From assembly GCA_000333855.2 (NCBI GenBank), contig CM007323.1, positions 199,923-263,922 of the forward strand: DNA of 64,000 bases, written 5' to 3'. Positions 50,868-60,331 of the stretch are shown here, piece by piece. A model generated the notes under the pieces. The model made no database searches. It had not been told where the DNA came from and saw nothing but the letters and a program-made list of their open reading frames with translations. How positions within the stretch are numbered: the first letter of the stretch is position 1; each line of letters starts with the position of its first letter. The stretch is from Endotrypanum monterogeii (taxonomy: Eukaryota; Euglenozoa; Kinetoplastea; Trypanosomatida; Trypanosomatidae). The translations under genes were made by a program, and so were the position numbers.

Positions 50868-51924
50868 TGTGTGTGTGTGTGTGTGTGTGTGTCTGTATCT
50901 GTATCTGTCTTGGGGGCAAGAGGGGGGGGGAGATGCTTCATTGTGAACAGGAAGGGGAGGTGAAGGTGGCGCACGTATCAGTGGGACAGCGCCGAAGCCC
51001 CCCGGTTGAAGCCAAGAAACAAATCATCGTGGAAGATCATCAAAACAACAACAACAAAAAGAATGGGGTGGGGTGCCATATGCGTGAGAATATTACACGG
51101 GGGCAGAATGGGTACAACACAGGTCCACAACTAAGAGACGTCATGACGCCGTGTGTGTGGTGGGGGGGGGGCGGTAGTGGCGCATATCGAGGCGAGAGGG
51201 TGGGTCGGGCACGGTAACGGTGTCGCACAACAGAGATGTGCGTGCTCCAGTCGCCACACCACGTATTCTTATACATACGTGCATACGTCCCCGTGCCATT
51301 GCTGTCTTTTCATGTATTAATTCTCTTCTGTGTGATAATATTTGAGCGAGTCGGGTCGGAGGAAGGTGGTGGCGTCCGTCTGGCTGTGAAAACAAACAAA
51401 CAAAAGCATGGGTGCATTTGTGTCCATGCCCACACCCATGTACCACCTGCCCCGCTACTCCCTCCCTACAGCTGTTTTGGCGCACATGACACGTCTTGCT
51501 TCTGCTGTGCTGCATGTCTATAAAAAAAAAACACACACACGCGCCTACTCGTATAGACACTGATATATCGACGATTTCGTGTGTGTGTGTGCATGTGGAG
51601 GTGAGCGATGGAGCACACAAGGGGAGGAGGTGTGTGTCTGTGAGGGGGGTAGGGTAGAGCACCGCCACCACGATGGTGGCGGTGATAACTGTGGCGGTAG
51701 CGACGGCAGCAGTGTAGGCATGAGAGGCGAAGAAAACAACAACAACATCCCAAGCCGTAGTGCGTCCTTTTGGGTGGGGTTGTGGATGCCATCTTTCTTG
51801 GCATCCCAGCACCTCCTCCTCCTTCTCCATCTTGCTCTGTCCGCTGCCCCTCTCCCTCTTTTTTTTTTTTTCTTCGTCTGCTGCTCAGTGGTTTGTCTCT
51901 GTCGATTCATATCCGCGTCCTTGC
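50868..51924. repeat. Spacer with microsatellites
   Basis: The 1 kb spacer contains (TG)n at about 50870-50892, a GT/G-rich stretch at 51150-51173, an A9 and (CA)n run at about 51522-51540, (TG)n near 51580-51592 and a T-run at 51859-51871. It should hold the 5' region of the 444-residue gene and the 3' UTR of COX17. No gene seen. Confidence 0.65.
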
Positions 51925-52167
51925 TCACATCTTCTTTGTGTTTCTCCTGAGAGCGTTGACTTCGTCTTCGGTGAAGCCTTCTCGCAGGAGACACGCGTAG
52001 AAGGCGCTGATTTCTTTTTCACAGTCGTCCATGTTTTTGAGGAGTGTGCACTCATCACGGGCGCGGCGCTCCTGCGGGCACGCGCAGCAAATTTTGCAGC
52101 TCGGCGTCTTGGGCGACTGCTGCGAAGGCGACGCCTCATGAGCAGCAGATGATGTGCTGTTCCCCAT
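51925..52167 (-). CDS. COX17: COX17 copper chaperone
   Basis: The 80-residue protein is a clear COX17. The copper-binding CC-x-C (KICCAC) is followed by a first CX9C (C-PQERRARDE-C) and, after TLLKNMDD, a second CX9C (C-EKEISAFYA-C), with LLREGFTEDEV at the end. COX17 delivers Cu(I) to SCO1 and COX11 in the mitochondrial intermembrane space for cytochrome oxidase assembly, and the twin CX9C pairs form disulfides through the Mia40/Erv1 route. The N-terminal 25 residues are Ser/Pro/Gln-rich; MGNS at the start would also fit N-myristoylation, which would be unusual. The ATG at 52165-52167 gives the normal family length; the longer upstream frame is low complexity. Confidence 0.93.
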   Translation of the reverse strand: MGNSTSSAAHEASPSQQSPKTPSCKICCACPQERRARDECTLLKNMDDCEKEISAFYACLLREGFTEDEVNALRRNTKKM

Positions 52168-52272
52168 GGTGATGCCGTTCCGTGAAGTCCCGCTCTGTAT
52201 TTCTCGGAGCGAAGGGTGAGGTGCGGTGAGGTGAAGGCGGTTCACCTGTTGAGGGACTCCGGTTCTCGGCAG

Positions 52273-52305
<33 letters not shown>

Positions 52306-53372
52306 AAAAAAAAAATGATGCGAGTATTTCTGTATGTGGCGGTAGTTGGCTGGTGCAAGCGGAAGACTTGCATCTCCAACACACACACACACATATACAT
52401 ATACATATATATATATAAATAAATAGAGAGATGGGAGGGGAGAAGAGGCGACTGCAGTTGTTGAGCAAAGATGTGATGTGCGAGGGTGAGGAGTGGAGAG
52501 ATCGCAGCAGCCCTTTCTTCAGGGAGAGAGAGGACATATTTTTCTTCTTTCTCGCTGTGACCACACGATATCGCGCACACACATACGCACACAACTGGGA
52601 TTACTGGAAGCAGCGGAGTAGCTGATCATCACGTTACAAGCATGCAGGGGACTCGTACGCATGGCAGGGGGCGGTGGTGACGGAGGATATGACTGTATTG
52701 ATTTATATGCACGTTAACTTGTGTCGGATGTAAAACCAAAGCCCCCCTTTCCTCCGAAACCAACAAACACACACATTATATATAAATATATATAAATCTA
52801 TATATAAATATATAAATATATATAAATATATAAATATATATAAATATAAATATAGAGAGAGAGATCGTCACTTGACAGCGGGCGTTAAAAAAAAAAAATA
52901 CTTGGCGTTTGGTTGGGGGCGCGGGTGAGCTTCCCTTCTCCCTCTACGACCTCCGCCTCCTCAGGGTGGAAGAAGGGGGATGCCCGCCCGCGGGAGAGAG
53001 AGAGAGAGAGACCCTTCGGGGTGGTAGCTCCTCATTTTCATGTGTTTTCTCTACCTCGCATATTTGAGGACACACACACACACACACTACACATCCCTGG
53101 AGGGTATGCATTTCGCCTTTCTCCAAGTGTGGAACTTGTGCGTTTGCGTGTGAGTATACATATGTGCAGTCGGGGGCATTCATGGGCTCTCTCATGCATC
53201 TTCGCCGTTGATATGATTGACAGGAGCCTGTCTGGTTTCTCGCGTTGTTCATTCCCCCCCCTTTCCCTCGCCACTCCCCCTTCTCCAGGGCATCGTTGTT
53301 GCACCACTGTGGTCGTCGCATCGTGGATGAGACTTTTTGGCGGTCACTGCACTGCTGCTGTCTGCTGCTGTG
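52168..53372. repeat. Spacer with CAA, AT-rich and AG repeats
   Basis: The spacer contains (CAA)n at about 52274-52303 followed by an A-run, (AC)n plus (TA)n at 52380-52418, an AT-only block at about 52776-52852 made of TATAAA-like units, (GA)n at 52853-52863, an A-run near 52886-52898, (GA)n at about 52994-53011 and (AC)n at about 53071-53087. No gene is supported on either strand. Confidence 0.65.
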
Positions 53373-55442
53373 TTACTGGTCGTCGACAGCCTTCCCCTTC
53401 CTCCTCCCCTTGCTTCGACGTGCTGGCTGCTGCTGTTGCATTCGGTGCTCCGTGTCGCGGTGGGCTGCGCTCTCTCGCAGCAGCGCTTTCACTTCAGCCT
53501 CCAGGCTGTTCGCGCCGGACGCACCGATATCGCTGCCGCAGGTCTCAGACGACGACGACGACGGCGGCGACGGAGGGGCGTCCTCGTGGGTTGCAGTTTC
53601 TTGAAGCTGCGTTGCGTTATCCTGCCGAATTTGCCGTGGAGCGAAGTCTTTGTTGCGAAAATGTGTGAAGTTGGAGCGGTTATTCGCCTTCACATTTTTC
53701 TTTTTTTCTCGCTTGTTGCGCTTCTCCTGCAGCTCTTCGCTGCGGGCCCGCTCCCGCGCTTCTTCCTGGCGCAGGCGCTCCAGCTCCACCTGCTCTCGCT
53801 CCTTTGCTGCCTCGGCCAGCAGCGCCTCCAGATCGCGTTTCGTCTCACTGTCTTTCAGCCCAGCCACAACCGTTGGTGCTGCCGGCTGCTGCGACTCAGC
53901 CCACTGCTGCTGCTCGGCGTCTGTCATCGCCTGGTTGTCGCAGCGCCTCTGTTGCTGCTGGTGCGCCGCGTTGCACCCGTGAAAGAAGACACTGACGTTG
54001 TTCACGAGAGCGATCGCTGACAGATCCGCGAGCGTCAGCGCCGTTGTGGTCGATGCCGTCGGTGCCGTCATGGCGTCGAGGACCGTCTGCATAACATATG
54101 TGTAGTTCCCTGGCTCATTGGGCAATGTGCAGAGATAGGCATCTGGTAAATTTTGTGGGGTACCCCACGGCGCACCAGTACCGATAAGAAGCTGCGAGAG
54201 GTGGACGACGGTCTCTTCTTCACCCCCTCCGCAGCCGGAGGCGGTTGTAGCGCTGGCTGGATCGGGGCGGAGATGGACACGCGAGGGCAGGAGGGCGGCG
54301 AGCTCGTCGCCAGGGCCACCTGCATTGCTGTTCTCGTCTCCACTCTTCGCTTTCGACAGGCCGTCCGCTGTGGCCATGACATAAAATGGGACGTTCGCCG
54401 CCGTCGTCTTCGCGCCGGGGCGGTGCAGGCGAACGAGCTGTTGCATTGCCGTGGAGGCGTGAAGGGGACGCAGACCGTTGTACAACACCACCGCAGACGG
54501 GGCGGCGCCAGCGTCGTCAGTGCTCGTCGATATAGCAGAGATAAGTTCTGCAAGCAACTCTGAGGCGCGGTTGACGGTTTCCGTGAGCGCTGCTGCGTCC
54601 GCTGCGTGCAGGTGCAATACAAGGGGTACATGGGCCTCTGCTGCGACGCGCCAGCACTCTTTGAAGAGGCGTTCCTGGGCGTAGTGCGTGCCGTGATCGC
54701 GACTGAGATTGATTCCTGTGAGTATGCCGACAACATCGCCGTGCTTTGCGTTGCTCTCGAGCTCTCTTATCCACTGATCATGTAGACGCATGTTCGAGCG
54801 GTCAATGTTGTTCACATGTATGCCAAGCACCGCATAGAGGATAACGCCAGACGTCGGCGACGGCGCAGATGCCGCGGTGGCTGTGGTGATGGACGTGAGC
54901 ACATCGCTGGAGGGAGAGGCATTGTCGTCCATGAAGTGTACGTGGCGGGCCCCACCGTCGGTGGGGCCGTGCTGCTGCACCAAAGCACCCCGATAAAGCT
55001 TGTTGTGCTCCACACACGTATCTAGCAGGAGTGACTGCCGCTCCACCTCGCCGCACCAACACACCATCGCGGCCAGGTGCGCGTCCTCGACGGCGCGGCG
55101 GAAGATGCCCTCCTGGTCATCTACCAGTTTGCGCGATAGCAGCGCCACGGCGGCGTCGACGTGGCGTAGACCACAGTTCTGCACAGCATCACGCGCGACT
55201 GCAAGCGCGTTCTCCCATGCAGTCACTGCCGATGTTTCAGCCTCTTCTGCAGCGGGCACCGTCAAGGCCCCTAGAATCGAAACACACGTTGGTGGCGGTG
55301 TCGTGGTGGCGCGGGTCGCCGGTGTTGTGTAGTTTTTATTGGCGCCCTTATGTCTTGTGGTGGGGGCTCCCGGATTCTTCTTGGACCGTCGCAGACTTGA
55401 TCCCTTCGCTTCCCGGCCTCCTCCGCGATCGACGAAACCCAT
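53373..55442 (-). CDS. TatD-fold protein with lost metal ligands (pseudoenzyme)
   Basis: From the ATG at 55440-55442 the protein has 689 residues. Residues about 94-435 follow the TatD amidohydrolase/DNase layout: GLRHVDAAVALLSRKLVDD with IFRRAVEDAHLAAMVCWCG, ILYAVLGIHVNNIDRSN, VVGILTGINLSRDHGTHYAQ, FKECWRVAAEAHVPLVLHLH, and LLIGTGAPWGTPQNLP followed by PNEPGNYTYVMQTVLDAM. The metal-binding DxHxH is replaced by D96-A-A-V-A100, the catalytic Glu of GEIGLD by Gly243, and the TD Asp near the end by Gly423; only His277 of PLVLHLH remains. The C-terminal third is a Glu/Arg-rich coiled coil (about 560-600) with basic, Ser-rich tails and a basic end. TatD enzymes are 3'-5' DNases; this one should not be catalytic. 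A binding or scaffold role is inferred. Confidence 0.75.
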   Translation of the reverse strand: MGFVDRGGGREAKGSSLRRSKKNPGAPTTRHKGANKNYTTPATRATTTPPPTCVSILGALTVPAAEEAETSAVTAWENALAVARDAVQNCGLRHVDAAVALLSRKLVDDQEGIFRRAVEDAHLAAMVCWCGEVERQSLLLDTCVEHNKLYRGALVQQHGPTDGGARHVHFMDDNASPSSDVLTSITTATAASAPSPTSGVILYAVLGIHVNNIDRSNMRLHDQWIRELESNAKHGDVVGILTGINLSRDHGTHYAQERLFKECWRVAAEAHVPLVLHLHAADAAALTETVNRASELLAELISAISTSTDDAGAAPSAVVLYNGLRPLHASTAMQQLVRLHRPGAKTTAANVPFYVMATADGLSKAKSGDENSNAGGPGDELAALLPSRVHLRPDPASATTASGCGGGEEETVVHLSQLLIGTGAPWGTPQNLPDAYLCTLPNEPGNYTYVMQTVLDAMTAPTASTTTALTLADLSAIALVNNVSVFFHGCNAAHQQQQRRCDNQAMTDAEQQQWAESQQPAAPTVVAGLKDSETKRDLEALLAEAAKEREQVELERLRQEEARERARSEELQEKRNKREKKKNVKANNRSNFTHFRNKDFAPRQIRQDNATQLQETATHEDAPPSPPSSSSSETCGSDIGASGANSLEAEVKALLRESAAHRDTEHRMQQQQPARRSKGRRKGKAVDDQ

Positions 55443-56257
55443 TGTGTGCTTTATACCGCCTGGCTTGCTTGCTCTGTCGCTCTCTATACACACATAATAT
55501 ATACATCAAAGTAAAGAAAATGTAAATACAAATGTCGCTCAGACAGAATGGAAAGAGAGAGAGAGAGAGAAGAAAAAAAAGAAAAGAAGTCGATAGAAAA
55601 GTGTGTGACCGGTGAGGTAACTTCCAGTGAGCATATTTTTGAGCCTTCCCCTCCCCTTCCCATGCACGTACGTATATACCTATATGCTTACACCGGGAGT
55701 GGGATCCCAGGAATCTCCCTTACCTTCATGTCTTGGCTTCTTCTGCATTTTCGGATGGCAGCATGGATTGCGAGTTTTTCGGCGTCAGTCATGACGCAAC
55801 ACACACACACACACACACGTGCGTGGAGATGTGAGGAGGAGGAGGTGGCGGTGGGGCGTATGAGCAACGGATGAACGCAACCGCGTCATTGTCATCACCT
55901 CTCCCCTTTTTTTTGCAGATTGAGCCGAGGTCACCGGGGATATTCAATCACTATGCCATCCTCAAATGCAGGATGAAGGGGGTGGAGGGTGCGCGATGGA
56001 GAGCCTCTCTCACCCCAACTGGTCCTGCCGCTGCTGCGTTCTCTCTCTCTCTCTATGTGTGTATGTGTGTGTGTGTGTGTGTATTGCCACAAAAAGGAAA
56101 TGTATGACAGTAAAAAAAAAAAAAAGAGGGGCGCATTCAAATTTAAGACATCCATCGAACTTCAAAGCACACTCAGGCGCAATTTGCGCTTCAGTCGGCA
56201 TTCCATCAGCGTCCAACCTCCTGCTCCTCGTCATGGGGCAGAGCACACACATATGTG
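55443..56257. repeat. Spacer with microsatellites and a small ORF
   Basis: The spacer contains (GA)n at 55550-55570, (CA)n at 55799-55818, a T-run at 55906-55914, (TC)n plus (TG)n at about 56040-56083 and an A-run at 56112-56125. The segment 55688-55792 is non-repetitive and holds a 34-codon open frame on the - strand (listed separately). Otherwise no gene seen. Confidence 0.6.
55688..55792 (-). CDS. Possible small protein, 34 residues
   Basis: An ATG at 55790-55792 opens a short frame ending at TAA 55688-55690. The product is a compact basic peptide beginning MTDAEKLAIHAAIRKCRRSQ and ending in a Pro-rich tail. It is the only non-repetitive island in the spacer, starts just after a (CA)n tract that on the - strand is TG-rich, and has a codon-like texture. 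A GTAAGG after codon 22 could also be read as a 5' splice site, but no 3' exon is apparent. This may be chance. Confidence 0.25.
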   Translation of the reverse strand: MTDAEKLAIHAAIRKCRRSQDMKVREIPGIPLPV

Positions 56258-57181
56258 TCACACACCGTTTTGCGATTGTGTGTCTGTCAGCAGCTCCCCA
56301 GCCATGCCCAGCTCATCCAGCACGTACTGGCTGAAGAAAGCTGCCGAGGGATCCTGCTGTTGTCGCACGGAGCGCTCCTGGCCGGTATGGCTGACCTCGC
56401 GCAGCAGCCCTTCCAGTTGGGCTGATCCCGTCCGCTGCTCTTGCATAAGGGAGATGTACATGGCGCGGTCGACTTCATGGCAGACGTAGCACACTCCTTC
56501 TACTTTGTTCATGTGACGGAACTCGTATATGTGCCGTGCATCTGCCTCGATTTGCATTGCTACCGGAATAAACCGTTCTACCCTGAAGAACTCAAGCTGT
56601 AGCTGCGGCGTGACACCACTGTCGTCTGCTACTGCAGGCGTGGAAGACGAGGTGCACGGCAGCGTCGTCGGCGGGGGGGAAAGTCGGATGAGGGAAATAT
56701 TGTTTCCAGGACCGCCCCCTGGCACGTTGTCGTTGGCAGAGGCACTGCTGCTGCCACCACCGCCGCCTGCGAGCAGCGGCTCCCAGACGGCGGGGAGCTG
56801 GTGGGCGAAGACGCGCAGCAGCACTGGAACCCCCACCTGCAGTACAGCCGGTAGCACCGTATTGAAGAGAGAGCTCGTACGATACACCTGCTCCGCTGTA
56901 GTGCAGCTGGCGGGGATGAGGTTAGGGTTTGAGCCATCCACAAGGACCGCAAGGCGGCGCCTTGGGTCGGCGAGGTCCGTGGGCACGGGAGGGAAGCGGT
57001 CCTTCACGGGGCCACGGCCTCCAACCGGTCGCGCGTGGCGTGGCGGCGCTGAGGATCGTGTGTGGGGTGCGGTGAAGGACGAGGAGGCCGCGGTGCCGAA
57101 GCTTCGCTGAGGAATCCATGTGACGTGGGCGGCCAGCGATGTCGTCGCAATGAGGCCTGCCTGATACGCACGCTGCCGCAT
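56258..57181 (-). CDS. Probable mitochondrial NYN/PIN-like domain protein
   Basis: The ATG at 57179-57181 gives a 307-residue protein. The N-terminus MRQRAYQAGLIATTSLAAHV is basic and hydroxylated without acidic residues until about residue 60, a likely mitochondrial targeting signal. At about residues 76-88 RRLAVLVDGSNPNLI places an Asp-Gly-Ser-Asn after a hydrophobic strand, as in the first strand of NYN/PIN nuclease domains. A Gly/Ser-rich loop at 137-160 interrupts the domain. The second half, with FRVERFIPVAMQIEADARHIYE and VEGVCYVCHEVDRAMYISLM, could supply the other acidic residues. Function is inferred only: NYN proteins often process RNA. I am not certain of the domain call. Confidence 0.6.
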   Translation of the reverse strand: MRQRAYQAGLIATTSLAAHVTWIPQRSFGTAASSSFTAPHTRSSAPPRHARPVGGRGPVKDRFPPVPTDLADPRRRLAVLVDGSNPNLIPASCTTAEQVYRTSSLFNTVLPAVLQVGVPVLLRVFAHQLPAVWEPLLAGGGGGSSSASANDNVPGGGPGNNISLIRLSPPPTTLPCTSSSTPAVADDSGVTPQLQLEFFRVERFIPVAMQIEADARHIYEFRHMNKVEGVCYVCHEVDRAMYISLMQEQRTGSAQLEGLLREVSHTGQERSVRQQQDPSAAFFSQYVLDELGMAGELLTDTQSQNGV

Positions 57182-57635
57182 GGCCACTAGAGTTCAGGAA
57201 GGCTGTGGGTGGTGGTGGTGGTGCGGCTGTGTCGATAAGGGATTACTGCGGTGGTCGCGTGTGGCCAGCGCCGGCGCGAGAGAGGGGAGGGGGGGGGAGG
57301 GGCGGTGTAAGCGCGGAGGAGGTGGAGGAGGAGGTCGTGGTGGTGGTGGTGGGAGGGAGGTGCACACTGCGGTCGCGGCGATAAAAGATCGACGAATGAG
57401 AGAAGAATTTCCCTCCGTATATATATATATTTTTGTTGTGTGTGTGTGTGTGTGTCTAGACACGCGCTTTGTTTTAGTACACCCAAGAATCGCAACGTGG
57501 TGTCGCTTTGGCATCACTGAGGCGAACTATAATAACAATGAAAAAAAAAGAAGTATGCATCTCGGATGCGATGCGGGGAGCGGGGGGGGAGGGGAGGGCG
57601 AGTGGCCCTGTTCACCGCTTTCCTCGCGCTGTTAT

Positions 57636-57676
<41 letters not shown>

Positions 57677-57843
57677 GTGTGTGTGTGTGTGCATTTATGT
57701 ATATAGAAACAAGGATCAGCTCATTAGGTCCCCCTCCCCCTCCCCCTCACACACACCTTCAGGCGTGAGTGTGCGCGGGGCGGTCACATCGTCAATCATG
57801 CACGTGTGCTCAGTCCTCTTCACGTGCTCTGCCGAGGTGCGTC
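57182..57843. repeat. Spacer with GGT, CA and TG repeats
   Basis: The spacer has (GGT)n at about 57210-57222, a G-rich tract at 57279-57304, (GGA/GGT)n at about 57318-57351, (TA)n plus (TG)n at about 57418-57453, and (CA)n-(TA)n-(TG)n at about 57638-57692. These palindromic CA-TA-TG arrangements could form hairpins. No gene seen. Confidence 0.65.
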
Positions 57844-59496
57844 TCACCGCAGCGAGGCGTCCTCTACGTAGATGATGGAGCCGTCGGATACTCCGCAGTC
57901 CATCAGCGTTTGCTGCTCATTCCCAAGGGTCTCCGGTGACCCCGAGGCACCGTCATCGCACCTGCGATAGCTCAGTCGCTGGTTGACTGGATTGATCTGA
58001 AAGATTTTGTGAATCAACGCCTTGAGCTTTGCCACGGTTAGTGTGTTGGGTATTTTTTGTGTGTGCGTCGCCATCGCCGGGCTGGACGAGGCGGAGGTGG
58101 CTGACGACGCGGCGTATCCGTTCACGAAAAAGAGTGTTGCGTTTATCAGGAGGTAGTTGGCGTCTGTTGTCATGGCGGTGTCGGCCTCACGCAGGATGCT
58201 GAGCACTACTTCCTTGTGCTTCTCCTGGAGTACATCCAGGAGCGGGTATGTGATGCGCTCAGAGGGGACAGAGGTGGCGGCGGCATCGGTTCGCTCGATA
58301 TCGCCGTCCCGCATTTGCCTTTCTATCTGCCGCTGCAGTAACCCACGCTGGACATAAAGTAGTTCCGAGTCGAGCCGCTCCTTCGGCCGCACAGTGCCGC
58401 GGTTCAGCAGTGTGACCGTCGGCAACGCCGCCACGACATACATGCGACTGTTGGTGTCATTCCATGCCGGCAAAAGCATGCTGTACGTGATGCGAAACGT
58501 GATCAGGTGCGGGCAAAGGATCCGCACCCCGTCTACCGTGCCGGGGTTGCGCAGCGTCGCGTTGTCTTTCACACAGAGGAGCGTCAGCCGATGGAGGTAC
58601 CCGTACGGCCGCAGTACCCCACCTTCTTCTCGCTCTGCTGCAAGGGCATCGCCGGCAGCCGCGCGCGCGACGAGGTCCTCCGCGAGGAGGAGGTCCACCA
58701 TCTTGTTGTCAGTTAGGTACAATTGCGTGAGTGCTGGAAACACTCGCTCGATGGTGGCACCAATCGATTGCCAGTCGGACAAGTGGTTGTGCGCCAAGCT
58801 TAGCGTTGTGACATGTGGGAAGACCACCGTACTCGTCGCCGCACGACTCGCAGCGGAGTCGTTTGTATCCATCTCCTTCGCTGTGTCCTGCGGTGTCAGC
58901 GGCGGCGCAGCGACGTCGAGAGAGGTGAGCTTGTTACTGTCCAAGTGCAGCTCCCTCAGCTGCGGCACCTCCACAAGAGCGCGCAGCTGTGCTAGTGAGC
59001 GGAAGCTCGTGTTATTCAGAACCAGCTTACTCAGCTGCGAAGACGAGAGCGCCGCAGTCGTGGCGAGCGCTTTCGTTTGCAGCAGGTGAGGTATGTCGCA
59101 CAGCTGGAGCGTCGTCAGGCGTGGGAGGTACGGCACAAGTTTTCCCACCTCCGCGAGCGAGAGGGCTGTGTTCTCCGACAGGTCCAGCTCCTCTAACCGA
59201 ATCATGTTCGCCTCCTGGACTTCGTTGATCATGCTGCTGTCGTCGTCACCAGCTCTCGCGGCGGTGGACTCGTGCATTGCCACGTTGATGCCGCAGTTGC
59301 GCAGCACGACGAGCGTCAGTCGGTCGTGGCGCTTTTGCTTTTCACGTGTGTGCTGGACACCAACAAATTGCCATTTGGCATCGTTCACGAAGGCTGAGCC
59401 GAGCGGCTCCTCCGCCCCCGCGGTGGGGTCATCCCCCGAGGAGGAGGAGAAGCCGTAGCGCTGTTTTAATGCATCCACGAAGCTCACAGACGCCAT
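57844..59496 (-). CDS. TBCE-like tubulin-folding cofactor (LRR + ubiquitin-like)
   Basis: The 550-residue protein starts at ATG 59494-59496. It opens with FVDALKQRYGF and WQFVGVQHTREKQKRHDRLT, as found just after the CAP-Gly domain of TBCE. Leucine-rich repeats follow (about 115-330: LEELDLSEN, LTTLQL, LSKLVLNNTSF, LRELHLDSNKL, VTTLSLAHNHL, LTQLYLTDNKM), then the characteristic LRR cap LPTVTLLNRGTVRPKERLDS and a C-terminal ubiquitin-like domain (about 470-548, with TVAKLKALIHKIF and LMDCGVSDGSIIYVED). TBCE helps dissociate and assemble alpha/beta-tubulin. No CAP-Gly domain is present, so it resembles the TBCEL form of the family, which destabilises microtubules in animals; in trypanosomatids the role is inferred. 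Confidence 0.85.
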   Translation of the reverse strand: MASVSFVDALKQRYGFSSSSGDDPTAGAEEPLGSAFVNDAKWQFVGVQHTREKQKRHDRLTLVVLRNCGINVAMHESTAARAGDDDSSMINEVQEANMIRLEELDLSENTALSLAEVGKLVPYLPRLTTLQLCDIPHLLQTKALATTAALSSSQLSKLVLNNTSFRSLAQLRALVEVPQLRELHLDSNKLTSLDVAAPPLTPQDTAKEMDTNDSAASRAATSTVVFPHVTTLSLAHNHLSDWQSIGATIERVFPALTQLYLTDNKMVDLLLAEDLVARAAAGDALAAEREEGGVLRPYGYLHRLTLLCVKDNATLRNPGTVDGVRILCPHLITFRITYSMLLPAWNDTNSRMYVVAALPTVTLLNRGTVRPKERLDSELLYVQRGLLQRQIERQMRDGDIERTDAAATSVPSERITYPLLDVLQEKHKEVVLSILREADTAMTTDANYLLINATLFFVNGYAASSATSASSSPAMATHTQKIPNTLTVAKLKALIHKIFQINPVNQRLSYRRCDDGASGSPETLGNEQQTLMDCGVSDGSIIYVEDASLR

Positions 59497-59519
59497 CAGC
59501 GATACTCAACTTATATATG

Positions 59520-59554
<35 letters not shown>

Positions 59555-60063
59555 TGGTATGGGGAGAGCTAGGTTGCTTCAGGGGGCAATGGAGGGGGAG
59601 GGGGGGGGCGAGTGATGAGCTCTGATTTGTGATGAATTTGCGGGAATATTGGATACCGGCGAACGTCAAGTCGTTTCCGCTCTTTTTTTTTCTCAGTGAG
59701 GTGAGAGGGTAGGTTGCATCGGCGAGTAGCGCGCACACACACGCATACATGTATGCGTGTGTGTATGGAAATGAGGCCGCGAGTGAGTTCGTTATGTTCA
59801 AAGATGTTCAGAAAAGTTGCGTGTATCAGCAGGGGAGGTGTCATGGATTCCCCTCCTTTATGCACGTATTTCATTCCCCTTGCATCCAACACATTTGCGC
59901 GCGCTGTTCACGGCTCGTAATGGATCATGTGATAGGCCCCTTCCGCGCCCTACGGCCCCTTCGCATATTTGATTTGTACGTAGATGAGTATATTTTTTGA
60001 ATTCATGTCTTCAAAAAAAAAATCAGAGCATCGGTTGTCGTCGTCACACACACACACACACAC

Positions 60064-60101
<38 letters not shown>

Positions 60102-60283
60102 TACTCTCCTCCTCCCGCCCTCACACTACACACACATCTCCTCCTCCCGTCTCTCCTACCTNNNNNNNNNNNNNNNNNNNNCGGAGGGTGGGAGGTCGTG
60201 TCCGTCTCGTACTCGTCTCTCGCTCTCTCTCTCTCCCTTCTTCATTCTTGGTATATTTGTTTTTTTTTTTTTTTAACATATGA

Positions 60284-60321
<38 letters not shown>

Positions 60322-60331
60322 CCGGCGTCTA
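59497..60331. repeat. Spacer with microsatellites and assembly gap
   Basis: The spacer contains (TA)n plus (TG)n at about 59517-59554, a G-rich stretch at 59592-59608, a T-run near 59682-59691, an A-run at 60014-60021, (CA)n at about 60045-60063, (TA)n at about 60066-60100, twenty N at 60162-60181, (TC)n at about 60216-60234, a T-run at 60260-60273 and (TA)n at about 60291-60316. No gene seen. Confidence 0.65.
60162..60181. other. Assembly gap (20 N)
   Basis: Twenty undetermined bases sit in the repeat-rich spacer between the TBCE-like gene and the Ser/Thr-rich gene. The true gap length may differ. Confidence 0.99.

Noticed and set aside
56921..56931. GGTTAGGGTTT resembling telomere repeats
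   Set aside because: A single unit inside a coding region; not an array.
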